Shown: in pieces, positions 29,912-39,294 of the stretch
How the letters are laid out: each line of letters starts with the position of its first letter
How positions within the stretch are numbered: position 1 is the stretch's first letter
NCBI GenBank assembly: GCA_014084085.1
Contig: NPFB01000115.1
Coordinates: forward strand, 32,917 to 91,080
DNA from: Hondaea fermentalgiana
Lineage: Eukaryota; Sar; Bigyra; Thraustochytrida; Thraustochytriidae
Direction: 5' to 3'
Length of the DNA: 58,164 bases
Position numbers and translations under genes: made by a program
The notes under the pieces: generated by a model
Told to the model about the DNA's origin: nothing
Databases searched by the model: none
Seen by the model: only the letters and a program-made list of their open reading frames with translations

Positions 29912-31807
29912 TCAGTTGCCACCGTCACCAAAGACGTCTGAAATGGAAACCTTTCGTTTGTAAAAGTACCACGTCGTGTCGCCTGCAACACGCAGAGGGT
30001 CGATCTCAACGCGATCTTTGTTGCGCATCTCGAGGAAAAACTTATCGACGCCAAGCTTGACGGCGGCCGCTTCGGCGAGCGGAATCTCGCCGCTCGTTTG
30101 CGTTGCGCGTGAAGGCTTGAGCCATGATACAGGAACCTTTTGCGCCTGGGAGGAAGACGGATGCTTGACTCCGTACGCGTGGCCCATAACGATACCATCG
30201 TTGCGAAGTTTGGGAAACCATACGTCGCGAAGTTCGGGCAGGAGTGATAGTGTGGCGCTTGGCGAGGCATCAATGAGGATCGCGTCAAAATACTTGCTGG
30301 AAAACCCACCAGCTGCCGACGCACCGTCCTTGATGGGATCAGTGACCACGACTTGGAGCACGTTGGCGTCTGCGCTTGCACCCTGCGCAATGTGCGTTTG
30401 ATTGAGAGCCTCCAAAGCGCTCACGCCGCGGCCCTCGCACATGTCGCTTTCCTTGGATGCCACGACCACGAGTGCCTGAAGTCGCTTGCCAAAGTGTTTG
30501 AGAGGCTGTTCCAAGGCGTTTGCATCGCAAAAGCCAAGGATCAGAAGCCGAAGCTTGTCCTTGTCAGATTTCCGCGCGGGTGGGTCAAGCTGCGACAAGG
30601 CTGACGTAACAACATCGCCCTGAGACATGTCGTAGCAACCTGGCCACGTGCACGGAAAGAGCCAGCGTTGCTTGGACCCATTTTCCAAAAGATTTTCCAG
30701 CACGGAGAAGAATGTGTTTGAAGTATCGTATACGCTCTCTCTGACGGTTTCTTGCGATTGATTGCGCACAAGTTGGGAGATTTGTTCAAGTGGAGGTTTT
30801 GCATTGTGGAGAGCTTTGATGGTCGCGGCCTGGGTACGTGCGAGGCCTTCCAACGCAGATATGCGAGACTCTGTCGCGTTAAGCCTTGCGCGAAGTCGCG
30901 AAATTTCCTGACGCGGCGAAGGAGACTGAATCAGCTTGGGCACAACGGTGTGCGGAGGTCCACCCTCCTCGGCGCCCATGTCTGCAATGCGGTCCATCAG
31001 GAGAAGTACGACGATGAGAACGAGGACGACACGATATGTAGAGCTGCCGCACTGCAAGAGCGCAGATCTGGAATAGTGTGCGTGCGGGGCGTAATCGCGT
31101 TTGCTTGGGGCATCGTTGCCAAAATAATACGTCCCCCCCTTTCCATGGTGGCTGCCCGTGTTGCTACTGGAGTCCTGAGGCGCATAATCGAGGGAGGAGG
31201 CGCGATTCAAGGCGCGACTGACGCCTGCATGAGTTTTGGGTGCACTTCCACTGTGAGCGCCGCTGCTGCCGTTGCTGGCGTTCATCATGCTCACTCCGAC
31301 GTTAAGCGGAGGAGCCACGACGCTGTCCAAGGATTTGCGGTGCACGGCACGCCTCGAAGAGAGCATTGGACTGGAGTTGCTCTCCATTGTCGTTGATGAC
31401 ATCATGGACGAGCCCGTTGGTGTAGACATATGTGGCGCGTTTCCTGCTAGTGAGAGTTGCGAGGCGTTTGGCGGGCCCGACAGCGACAAGGAGGGAGTCG
31501 ACGGCGATGACGACGACGACGACGAAGACGAAGACGAAGAAGACGACGAAGAAGAAGAAGAAGAAGAAGAAGAAGACAACGACGATGACGACAAAGGATC
31601 GACAGTGGTCGTCATCTCCCTCTCGGTAAAGTCTGCGGCGCCCGTCATCGTATAGGCCGCGCTGGAGGACGAGGAACGAAAACCACGGGACGCGTTGTCG
31701 TACTGCCGATGCTGCGAGGTCTCCAGCGCTTCCGTGAGCTCGTCGATCTCGTCAGGGTCGAAAATCTCCGAGTTCTTCCGCTTGATGCCCGAGTGCCCGA
31801 AGCGCAT
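29912..31807 (-). CDS. Type II membrane protein with Ser-rich stem and methyltransferase-like lumenal domain
   Basis: The protein has 631 residues when started at the ATG at 31807, where an acidic N-terminus (KRKNSEIFDPDEIDELTEAL) begins. The frame continues upstream, but that part is GC-rich and Arg/Pro-rich and is likely leader. A serine tract of about 30 residues lies near 65-100. A single transmembrane segment (VVLVLIVVLLLMDRIA) lies near residues 250-270, followed by a coiled-coil stem. The C-terminal part resembles a class I methyltransferase fold: LRLLILGFCDANAL as the first strand and glycine loop, LQALVVVAS, a VVVTDPI segment and FDAILIDASPSATLSLLPEL as the acidic fourth strand. No specific family or substrate is recognised. 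The topology suggests the Golgi or ER lumen. The methyltransferase call is an inference from pattern. Confidence 0.7.
   Translation of the reverse strand: MRFGHSGIKRKNSEIFDPDEIDELTEALETSQHRQYDNASRGFRSSSSSAAYTMTGAADFTEREMTTTVDPLSSSSLSSSSSSSSSSSSSSSSSSSSSSSSPSTPSLSLSGPPNASQLSLAGNAPHMSTPTGSSMMSSTTMESNSSPMLSSRRAVHRKSLDSVVAPPLNVGVSMMNASNGSSGAHSGSAPKTHAGVSRALNRASSLDYAPQDSSSNTGSHHGKGGTYYFGNDAPSKRDYAPHAHYSRSALLQCGSSTYRVVLVLIVVLLLMDRIADMGAEEGGPPHTVVPKLIQSPSPRQEISRLRARLNATESRISALEGLARTQAATIKALHNAKPPLEQISQLVRNQSQETVRESVYDTSNTFFSVLENLLENGSKQRWLFPCTWPGCYDMSQGDVVTSALSQLDPPARKSDKDKLRLLILGFCDANALEQPLKHFGKRLQALVVVASKESDMCEGRGVSALEALNQTHIAQGASADANVLQVVVTDPIKDGASAAGGFSSKYFDAILIDASPSATLSLLPELRDVWFPKLRNDGIVMGHAYGVKHPSSSQAQKVPVSWLKPSRATQTSGEIPLAEAAAVKLGVDKFFLEMRNKDRVEIDPLRVAGDTTWYFYKRKVSISDVFGDGGN
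31505..31582 (-). repeat. Triplet tract encoding poly-Ser
   Basis: GAC/GAA/GAG/GAT triplets on the plus strand read as serine codons on the minus strand inside the membrane protein. The mix of TCN and AGY-free codons shows expansion of short triplet units with later substitutions. Confidence 0.8.
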
Positions 31808-32713
31808 TCCTGCGGCGCAGGGCTCCCTCCCCGCCAGCACGCGACCAACGGAGGGAGTCAGGGAGGGCTTGTCCTCGACGTCGACGAAGCCGACTCCTCC
31901 TCCTCGCGTGATCGCAATCTGGAGGGGATGTTCAGACCCACCCACCTGCCACCCACGCTGCGGCGCGAGGAGAAGCGGGCAGCAGCAAGCAGCGCGGGGC
32001 GGGGGCCGCGGCGCGCGGCGTCGGGCTCGCGCGCGCGCGGTGCCGGGGCGTCGCGTGCTCGAGTCTGCCGCGCTGTGCGAACTCGAACTCGAGCGGAGAC
32101 CGGCCGAACAGGCAGGGCACGTGTGGGGGGCGCCTCGCACGTCTTTGCGCCGAAAGTTTGTCCGGCGTCGTGTTCCGCGCGGTGGGAGAAGGGCTGCGAC
32201 TCCCAGGGTAGCCCCCGTCGGGGGAACTAGAGCAGGTCCACTTTGGGGAAGTGCGGAGGAAGGAGGCGCAAGTGGAGAATGGCGCGGCGCAAGTGGGCGA
32301 AGCGGCGGCAAGTGCGGAATGGCCAAGAACCCGCTCAGCTTTTGAGACGAGGCAGGCAGATCTGCAGCCAGAAAGAAGCTCGCGCGCGACGCTAGCGCTG
32401 GCAAGCGCGACGGGCGGGCTCGAGCGACGGCGCGCGTGCTCCTGCTCCGGACTCTGCTCTTGCTTGCTGCTCGGCTTTGCTGTGCTGCGCCTGGAACGTT
32501 GCCTTCGCGGAAGAATTTGCAAAGAAGGGATTTGAAAATCGAGCCTTGGAGATCGAATTCGAGGACGCAGACGCAGACGATTTGGAGATTCCGAGACGCA
32601 AGACCCGCGGCTAGCGCAGCCAGAAGAAGAAGAAGAAGGAGGAGGAGGAGGTGGAGGTGGTGGCGTAGGCGGAGAGCCTCATCTCGAAGTTGGCCTGCTG
32701 GTTACAAGTCCCG
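31808..32713. other. Divergent promoter region
   Basis: Two genes diverge from this GC-rich stretch. It contains GAA/GGA triplets at about 32618-32660, close to the HEI10-like start. Open frames across it are Arg/Ala/Ser-rich and not convincing. Confidence 0.5.
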
Positions 32714-34004
32714 ATGGAGGAGGTGTATTGCAACGCGTGCTGGCAAGAGGTGCAGACCAAGGCGGTCCACATCCCATGCGACCACGTTTTTTGCGACGAA
32801 TGCGCGGGGAGAGAGCTGCTGGTATCTGGGCAATGCTCCTTTTGCAACGCGGGATTCGAGTCGACCAAGGACATGCTCGAGTTTCAAATTGTCGGCGCCC
32901 GCGTCGATCCGGCGGAACTACGGGATCTGCGCGCGATGCTGCTCGCCGTTGGTGTCGCAAATGGCGCGCAGTATGTCGAAGGCCTAGCAGCGCAGGCTGT
33001 GTCGATGGAAAAGGAGCAAGCAAAAGGTAAGGCTTTTTTTTGGGGGGGGGGGGGGGGGGTTCGTGTGCTCGTCCTGATCCTTTTCGGTGGGTCTCTCCTG
33101 AATTGTGACGAAGACCATGAAAGAAAGAGAAGAAGAAACCATGACTAATTACTGACCAAAATCTCGTAAACCAATGACAGCCAAGCTTCAGGTCCAGGGA
33201 CGACACATGCGGAGTCTACAGAAAGCTCTACGTACGGCCGAAAGCCAGCGTGAAGAAGAAATGCGCGTGGCGCGGGAAGAGATGGACAAGCTCAAAGCCG
33301 TCATGGCCGAACTCAAGACCAATGCGGCGAAAAGCTCGTCCGAGAATGAGGCTCTTCGCGCCAAGGTCGAAGACAGCGTGCGCCAGATCACTAACTGGAA
33401 GTCCATGTATGAAAGTCTGCGCGACGGTGGGAATTCTAGCGGCAATGGTCCTGGCGGTGGAGATCTAGGTCTCGGAAAACGCAAGCAATCGACAGTTGTC
33501 TCCAGCAGCAGGAGCGGCATGCTATTAGGGCGAGGCGTAGGAAGTCTGACGCCGACACACTCGGGGCACGCCACAACGGGGACTTCCTTTGGGGTGGATC
33601 GCCACGTTTTCCGACCGTCCTCCACGTCCTCGGGAACTGTCAATGGCGGCCGGCCCGCTTCAGCTTCATCTGGACGCTGGCCCTCTTTCCCGCCTCAACA
33701 CCCTCCAGAAGACGAGATCTTGCACTTGCCTCGAAACGATGGCGCGAGTCGAGGTTCAATAAGCCCCCGACGTTCAAATCACCTCTTTAGCCCTCCGCCG
33801 ACGCGGCACGGCCCAGTATCTGGCTCGGACCCGTCTCAAACGCGCAAGAGCAGCCCATCACCTCGCCAGGATAATGGCCGAACCCGTCGCACAAATTCAC
33901 CACGAGGAAGCTTTGAAGACAGCGGCGCTGACGCTCGCCGCGGGCGCTTTGGCGAGGCCAGATCCTCGTCATCTTTGTCATTCACCGGAGTTCGGCGATT
34001 GTAA
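32714..34004 (+). CDS. HEI10: HEI10/CCNB1IP1-like RING finger protein, one intron
   Basis: The coding sequence is 32714-33026 joined to 33181-34004, giving 378 residues. The intron of 154 bp has GT at 33027 and AG at 33179-33180, phase 1, and contains a run of 18 G. An N-terminal C3HC4 RING is complete: Cys6, Cys9, Cys22, His24, Cys27, Cys30, Cys41, Cys44. A coiled coil follows at about 85-165 and ends in QITNWKSMYESLRDG, which resembles the conserved 'KLQGLYDSLR' end of the HEI10 coiled coil. The C-terminus is a Ser/Arg/Gly-rich tail, also a family habit. HEI10/Zip3-type proteins are SUMO or ubiquitin ligases that mark meiotic crossover sites on the synaptonemal complex. If correct, the organism keeps a crossover pathway. 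A different RING/coiled-coil ligase remains possible. Confidence 0.78.
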
Positions 34005-34250
34005 TTCTTTGTCCAGAGCAACCGCAGTATCAGCAGCATTCCGAAGGGCTAAAAAACACCTGGAATAAGAAATCGTGAGTTAGTTCCCTTGAGCAAGAAG
34101 TAGGGAGTGAAGGTGATTCGAAGGGCGAGGAGGGAGGAGAGTGACAATTCCAAAACACAGTGCAATCGAAGATATGAGAGCACGCAGGTGACATCATTAT
34201 TATGTTGGGGTGGTGAGGAAAATGTTTGTTATCTCGTCTTGCTGGGGAGT

Positions 34251-36365
34251 TCAGTGCAATTTGGTTTCTTGCTGGTCGACCATGACTCTGAGTGAAGACT
34301 GTACACGTTCAAGAATCTCATCCTTGGCCTGGTTTTCATTGACTAAGTCTTCGATCTGGGTCTGCAACCTCTGTACAATTTCTCCGCGAAAGTCTGCGCG
34401 CTGAAGAGCTCGCTGTGCGGATGCTTGCGCGCGCTGCACTTCGAGCATCAAGTGTGCTCGTTCCATTTTCCACGAACCCTTTCTTGTTCTTGTGGAGGAG
34501 ATCTCACCTGTTACTTTGGTTTCTTCCTCTTCTTCTTCGATGTCAGCACCCTCGACTTCATTGTCGTCATCCGCCATACTATCATCGTCGTCATCGTCAA
34601 ATTCTTCTTCATTTTGAAGATGCGTTGAGTGTGGTTCATGCTCATCGTTCTCTTCCTCTTCGGAGTCATCTTCTTCACTATCCTCCTGAACATCGCCATC
34701 ATCAAAGGCACCTTCACGACCAACAAACCTGAGAGGATGTGCGTCGACATCGACCGAGCCGTCACTGCTTTCGCTGACGGTCTCGCGATTGTCATCATCA
34801 ATGCTACCAGGCGTTCTCTTGACACCGGAGCACGAAGATCTACTGCTGCTTCTGCTACTGAAGGTGCTGGTGCTGGCCTCTCCGTCGGCCTCGCTACCGC
34901 TGCTGAGGGAGTCGCTGTCAGATTCGTCCGAGAGTGCAAGTGGAGGACCAAAGTCACCAACTGCAAACGAAGAATCGGCATGGGCGACTTCGGCACGGAC
35001 AATATCTTCTTCGAGCTCTTGAATTCTTCGCTGAAGGACAAGATTCTCGTCCTTGAGTCGACGCTGCTTGAGACGATGGAGGCGTGCTTCTTCGGCGTTG
35101 GCGAGCTTTTGACCGGCAACCTCCTCTTGCAGCTGAGCAAGTGCTGCGGCACGAGCATCGTGTGCGAGATCAGCCTCGAGCGTTTCAATGCGCGCCGCTT
35201 GGCCCTCGACGGTTCGCTCGAGATCGTTAATGAGACGAGCTGTATTGACAATGTCAATTGACGAAGTGTTTTCGTCCTGGTCGCGCGTCAGGAGATGCGC
35301 AAGCGCTGCGTTGGAAGCGACAATTCGAGAGGAAGTGGACTTGTACATGTTGGTGACCCGATTCATGCGTTCCATTGCTGCCATGCACGCAGAAAGGGCC
35401 TGGGCGCTCTGCAGAACAAGACTCTTTTCCTTGGCACTGCTTGCCTCGGTGTGCGCGTGGCGTCTCAGTATCGCCACGAGACGTCCGAGCTCGACCTGAG
35501 ATGGCGGGTCACGCGCTCGCGAGGGTTCGAGTGACACACGGTGCTGTAGGTCCCGAAGGACCTGCTGAAAAATGACCGTGGGCTCGAGAACAAACCCGTT
35601 GGGTGTTTCCGCGTTTGCCTCTTGCAAAAGGAACGGTTCCTTTGTTTGCTCGTTCGCTCTGCTCGAAGGAGGGGTCTCATTGGTCCACTCGGCGCGGAAT
35701 TTAGCCCGAAGCTCGTCGAATTTGGCCGTAGAAATGGCATTGTGGCGCACGGCAAGACTTTGCAAAGAGGTCTTTTGCAACGAGAGGAGCGCAGAGGCCG
35801 TGGCAAAGGCCACGCCGCAGCGTACCATGCTCAGATGCTGGAGGTTGCAGTTGCCCTCGAGCGCCTTGCAAAGAAGTGAAGCGCCCATGTCCGTAAGATG
35901 GTTTCTGTCTAGCGTGAGCGACCAGAGCGGGCAGTCTGGATGGGTCCCAAGAAAGATGGCCAGGGCCGATGCAGTTTCGCGACTCGCGCAGTTGTCCGAA
36001 ATGTCGAGCGCTTGCAGATGTCCAAGGTTCTGGCAAAGAAGTGCAGCGCCGGCGTCACCCAGGGCACAATGTCGCAGCGATAGTTTTACGACCTGGGAGC
36101 GTGGGTCGCGAAGAAGACCAGCGAGGAAGCGCGCGCCATGCTCGCCGATTTTGATGTACGAGAGATCAATCTCGCGCAAACCAGCGCGAGGCAGGGCGCG
36201 GAGCGTGTCAAGGACGAGTCGCACGCAGCTCGAGGTCATTTTCACCTTGTTGAGATTCAACACGTGCGGCGCGGCCTCTGCCTCGCGCAGCCGCGCCGTG
36301 ACGATGCGCGGGGGCTCCACGCGTGCAGTCTCGCATTGCTCCACAAAGGCTGCGACGAGCGCCAT
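34251..36365 (-). CDS. LRR (ribonuclease-inhibitor type) and coiled-coil protein with acidic region
   Basis: The protein has 704 residues from the ATG at 36365. Residues about 30-220 contain leucine-rich repeats of the ribonuclease-inhibitor type, for example LREIDLSYIKIGEHGARFLA, VVKLSLRHCALGDAGAALLC, and LWSLTLDRNHLTDMGASLLC. A long helical and coiled-coil part follows (about 330-500), then a Ser-rich and strongly acidic low-complexity region (about 510-640) and a final coiled coil. The frame is open for 67 more codons upstream, but these are poly-Ser/Arg-rich and probably leader. LRRs of this class act in protein binding. No enzyme domain is seen. Function is unknown; a structural or regulatory role is possible. 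It diverges from the EF-hand gene at 36920. Confidence 0.82.
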   Translation of the reverse strand: MALVAAFVEQCETARVEPPRIVTARLREAEAAPHVLNLNKVKMTSSCVRLVLDTLRALPRAGLREIDLSYIKIGEHGARFLAGLLRDPRSQVVKLSLRHCALGDAGAALLCQNLGHLQALDISDNCASRETASALAIFLGTHPDCPLWSLTLDRNHLTDMGASLLCKALEGNCNLQHLSMVRCGVAFATASALLSLQKTSLQSLAVRHNAISTAKFDELRAKFRAEWTNETPPSSRANEQTKEPFLLQEANAETPNGFVLEPTVIFQQVLRDLQHRVSLEPSRARDPPSQVELGRLVAILRRHAHTEASSAKEKSLVLQSAQALSACMAAMERMNRVTNMYKSTSSRIVASNAALAHLLTRDQDENTSSIDIVNTARLINDLERTVEGQAARIETLEADLAHDARAAALAQLQEEVAGQKLANAEEARLHRLKQRRLKDENLVLQRRIQELEEDIVRAEVAHADSSFAVGDFGPPLALSDESDSDSLSSGSEADGEASTSTFSSRSSSRSSCSGVKRTPGSIDDDNRETVSESSDGSVDVDAHPLRFVGREGAFDDGDVQEDSEEDDSEEEENDEHEPHSTHLQNEEEFDDDDDDSMADDDNEVEGADIEEEEEETKVTGEISSTRTRKGSWKMERAHLMLEVQRAQASAQRALQRADFRGEIVQRLQTQIEDLVNENQAKDEILERVQSSLRVMVDQQETKLH

Positions 36366-36919
36366 TTCTCCTTTTTCCGACTTTGCCGCCGAGCAGCAGC
36401 ACAGCCGCAGAGATCGGCGCGGGTTGCTGCTGCTGCTACTGCTGCTGCTGACGCTACTGTAGCTGCTGCTGGCTGTCTGTCGAGGCCACACCGCTGGCCG
36501 CTCACGCTTACGCGCACGAAAAACTGGAGCCCGCGCAGATGGTTCTGTGGGCCCAGGTGTGCGCACATGTTCTCACGCACCCCCGCGCATACCCCCCTCA
36601 TGGGACACATTTATTTAGTACCACCTCAATAAGGGCATTTTTCCGCATTTTTTGAGGTGATATTGTGAATTTTTAAGGTCTTATGATAATATTATCGTTT
36701 TCGTTAGATCATTACGTAAGACGAGAAGTCCGAAGGTGCCCCAGGGTGTGGGCAAGTCCGTTCGTATGAGAACGCCGCGTCGGGGACGTGGAGTGAGTGA
36801 GGTCCATGCGCGCGACATGGCGTGACCGCGGCGAACCAGAGCGGAGACGCGAACGAGGGCGGAGAAGCCAAAGGCGAAGGGCTAGATTGGGCGCGGGAAA
36901 GACCAAGAGACGCGCGAGA
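36366..36919. other. Divergent promoter region with AT-rich core
   Basis: The stretch between two divergent starts holds a CTG-type run at about 36427-36465 and a clearly AT-rich block at 36608-36715. That block contrasts with the GC-rich flanks and is a likely nucleosome-poor promoter core. Confidence 0.5.
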
Positions 36920-38545
36920 ATGAGCTTGACGTCACGCGAGTTCGATTTTAGCCTACTGCCGGGGGGGCTGTCGACAGCAAGGGCCAAAAAAGCGGCTGCT
37001 AAGCGGTCTGCGGTCCGCGAGCGCGCAGGTGCAGAGCAAGCAGCAACGAGGGAGCAGTTTACCAAAGCGAGACTCAAGGGGCGCAACGTGAAGGATTTGA
37101 TTTTGGACGCCTTTGAAAGCAGACACGATGGCGGGTCAGTTTTTTCGCTGCAAAGACTCATGACGAAATATCATCCGAGCGCCAGGGTGGGTGTGGACGA
37201 TTTTGTGGGTCTGCTCAAGCGCGTTGGCATGGGAGACTTTCCTCGCAGCGAGCTGGAGATTCTCTTTGAAACGTACAAGGAAGACGAACGTGATGAAACG
37301 ATCGAATTGAACCGATTCGTGCAAGACTTGGGGCAGATGCTTCGAGGCCGCGTCACAGAAGAAAACACACTAAAGCTGTCAACGAGCTCGTCAGCGCTTG
37401 GGGCGAAGCAGCGAACACTTCACAATATTGCCGAGGTGGAGCGCTCGCGGGAGGCTGCAGATGTGACGGAAGAAGAGGCCGAGGAGCTTTTTTTCGAAAA
37501 GCTCGCACAGCGTCTGCCGCAAGGTGCCCTTGCCTTGGAGCGCGCGTTTCGCAAAGCCGCGGCCGTTAACGAAGAGAGCATGAACGCGCAAGTTTCGTAC
37601 GAGGACTTTTGCCGTGTGATCCAGCGTCTTGGGCTGGAAGGGCTGTCGAACCGCGTTACGCAAGAACTGTTTGCGCGATACCGCCCGTCTGGACAAGAAG
37701 TCTCGTACGAGGAGCTCGTACGCAAGATGGCGAGCCGGTATGCGCAAACGCGGCAAAGTGGCGGGGGCGTCGGAGGTCTCGCGCAACAAATGCAGCTATC
37801 GCGAAACGTTCTCCAGGCGCACAAGGAGGCAGCAGCAAAGCTTGCCCCGGCGCAAGGCGCAAGGCACGTGAATGTAGCAAAGTTGCTGCTGGAGAAGGTG
37901 GAGCAGCGCATTCATGGCGAGCATCAGCTCCGCCGTTGTTTCCGGCGTACGGAGCTGGATTCCGATTGGTCAAAGTTATCGTTTGTGGAATTTCAACACG
38001 GCCTCATTGCCTTGGGCGTGACAGGCGTCCCCGATGTTGCAGCACTCGCATACTTTAAAGAATTTGACCCCGAGGGCACTGGCTATCTAGATTTTCGTAA
38101 GCTGGCGCGTGCACTGATGCCGGGGGTGCCCCCGCGGCCACGCACGAGCGTGGCGCGCGGCGAGCAAGACGGCGAGGCCGACAATGACGTGCACCGGCAC
38201 TGTCGACACCGTCGGCACCGGCGGCACCGGCGGCATCAAGGTCGGCGGCATCGGAGCGAACGGGGTGGTGAGCATGAGGTGGCGGGCACTGGCGACGTTG
38301 GCGTGCCCACGTCTGCGCGGTCGAGTAGCAGAAGTCGATCTTCGAGACTTTACGAGTCGTCGCGCGAGAGCTCCCGGGAGGCAGCAGGCACGTCGCATCA
38401 CTCATTTCATAAATCGGCGCGCTCGATGATGTCGGGCCGATCGAATCATACCGCGTCAGCATCCGCATTGGAGAGTCTACGAGTTGAGGATCTTCGCCTC
38501 GAGTCGGTTCCGGAGCCGCGTGTCGCGCAGCATTACCAACACTAA
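36920..38545 (+). CDS. EF-hand domain protein
   Basis: The protein has 541 residues from the ATG at 36920. An upstream in-frame ATG at 36806 would add an Arg-rich extension, which I consider leader. Helix-loop-helix pairs appear at about 53-135, 185-280 and 320-395. The clearest loop is FDPEGTGYLDF near residue 382, with acidic and glycine positions of a calcium-binding EF-hand. Other loops (for example KEDERDETIELNRF) are degenerate and may not bind calcium. The C-terminal 150 residues are low complexity, with His/Arg-rich and Ser-rich stretches. This repeated EF-hand pattern with degenerate loops is common in flagellar and cytoskeletal calcium-binding proteins. The specific role is unknown. 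It converges with the small membrane protein at 38653. Confidence 0.8.
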   Translation: MSLTSREFDFSLLPGGLSTARAKKAAAKRSAVRERAGAEQAATREQFTKARLKGRNVKDLILDAFESRHDGGSVFSLQRLMTKYHPSARVGVDDFVGLLKRVGMGDFPRSELEILFETYKEDERDETIELNRFVQDLGQMLRGRVTEENTLKLSTSSSALGAKQRTLHNIAEVERSREAADVTEEEAEELFFEKLAQRLPQGALALERAFRKAAAVNEESMNAQVSYEDFCRVIQRLGLEGLSNRVTQELFARYRPSGQEVSYEELVRKMASRYAQTRQSGGGVGGLAQQMQLSRNVLQAHKEAAAKLAPAQGARHVNVAKLLLEKVEQRIHGEHQLRRCFRRTELDSDWSKLSFVEFQHGLIALGVTGVPDVAALAYFKEFDPEGTGYLDFRKLARALMPGVPPRPRTSVARGEQDGEADNDVHRHCRHRRHRRHRRHQGRRHRSERGGEHEVAGTGDVGVPTSARSSSRSRSSRLYESSRESSREAAGTSHHSFHKSARSMMSGRSNHTASASALESLRVEDLRLESVPEPRVAQHYQH

Positions 38546-38652
38546 GTTTAACCTAAGCTAACCACAAGTAGCAGATGCATCTCTTGCTCGCCGATTTTCT
38601 AACAAACACAAAATCACACAGAATAGGCCTAGGCTAGGCCAAGGTTCGAGGC

Positions 38653-38946
38653 CTAGTCGTGGTGATGATGATCATCGTCATCATCGTCGACGTCTCGGAC
38701 AGTATTGTAGACGAGCATCCACACACCAAGGTTGACGAGGCAAATTGTTGCGCTATTCGCAGCGTCTCTGTAGGTGAGACGCACGCCCCAGAGCGTGACG
38801 AGAACGAGCGCAAAGAACTTGATGCGTCCCGGAAGGGACAGCGAGAGCATACCCGTCGCGAAGAGCAGGAACACGAGAGCCACCGTCGCCAGTGACGCGG
38901 ACACCTCCACGTCCTCACTCAGCATGTCGAGGACCGCTGCGTCCAT
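38653..38946 (-). CDS. Small three-pass membrane protein with Asp/His tail
   Basis: The frame encodes 97 residues from the ATG at 38946 to TAG at 38653. It has three hydrophobic segments (about 16-36, 41-60 and 64-82), an acidic N-terminus and a tail of six Asp, four His and a final Asp. The size and topology recall the small ER protein Asterix (WDR83OS), a partner of the PAT chaperone complex, but the sequence match is too weak for me to claim this. The frame extends upstream of 38946 with Arg/Pro-rich sequence that looks like leader. The gene diverges from the ING-type gene at 39295 and converges on the EF-hand gene with only 107 bp between stops. Confidence 0.72.
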   Translation of the reverse strand: MDAAVLDMLSEDVEVSASLATVALVFLLFATGMLSLSLPGRIKFFALVLVTLWGVRLTYRDAANSATICLVNLGVWMLVYNTVRDVDDDDDDHHHHD

Positions 38947-39138
38947 GTTTCGTTTTTTGCGCGCGCGCGCTGGGCGGGTGGGCGGGCAGGCAGGCGAAGG
39001 GAAGCTCTTCCGCGTGGTCTGGCCCTGCCGTTGTCTGATCTGGTTGGTTTCTGCCGAGCGTGCTCGAATGAGGTTCTGTCTCGGCCAGCGCAGCGGCACA
39101 AGCCGAGCTCCGACGAGCTCACTCCAAAGTGCGCAAGG

Positions 39139-39170
<32 letters not shown>

Positions 39171-39294
39171 AAGGCAGAAGGCTAGGAGCTCGACCAAATC
39201 AGGAACAGCCGCGCTCGCTACGAGCTCAGAGCGACCAAGTTGGCGGCGGCGACGACGCGCCCGGAGGAGCTGCGAGCGCAGTGGCTCTGAAAGA
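38947..39294. other. Divergent promoter region with GAA repeat
   Basis: This 348-bp spacer lies between two divergent starts. It contains about ten GAA/AAG triplets at 39138-39168. No gene is seen. Confidence 0.5.
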
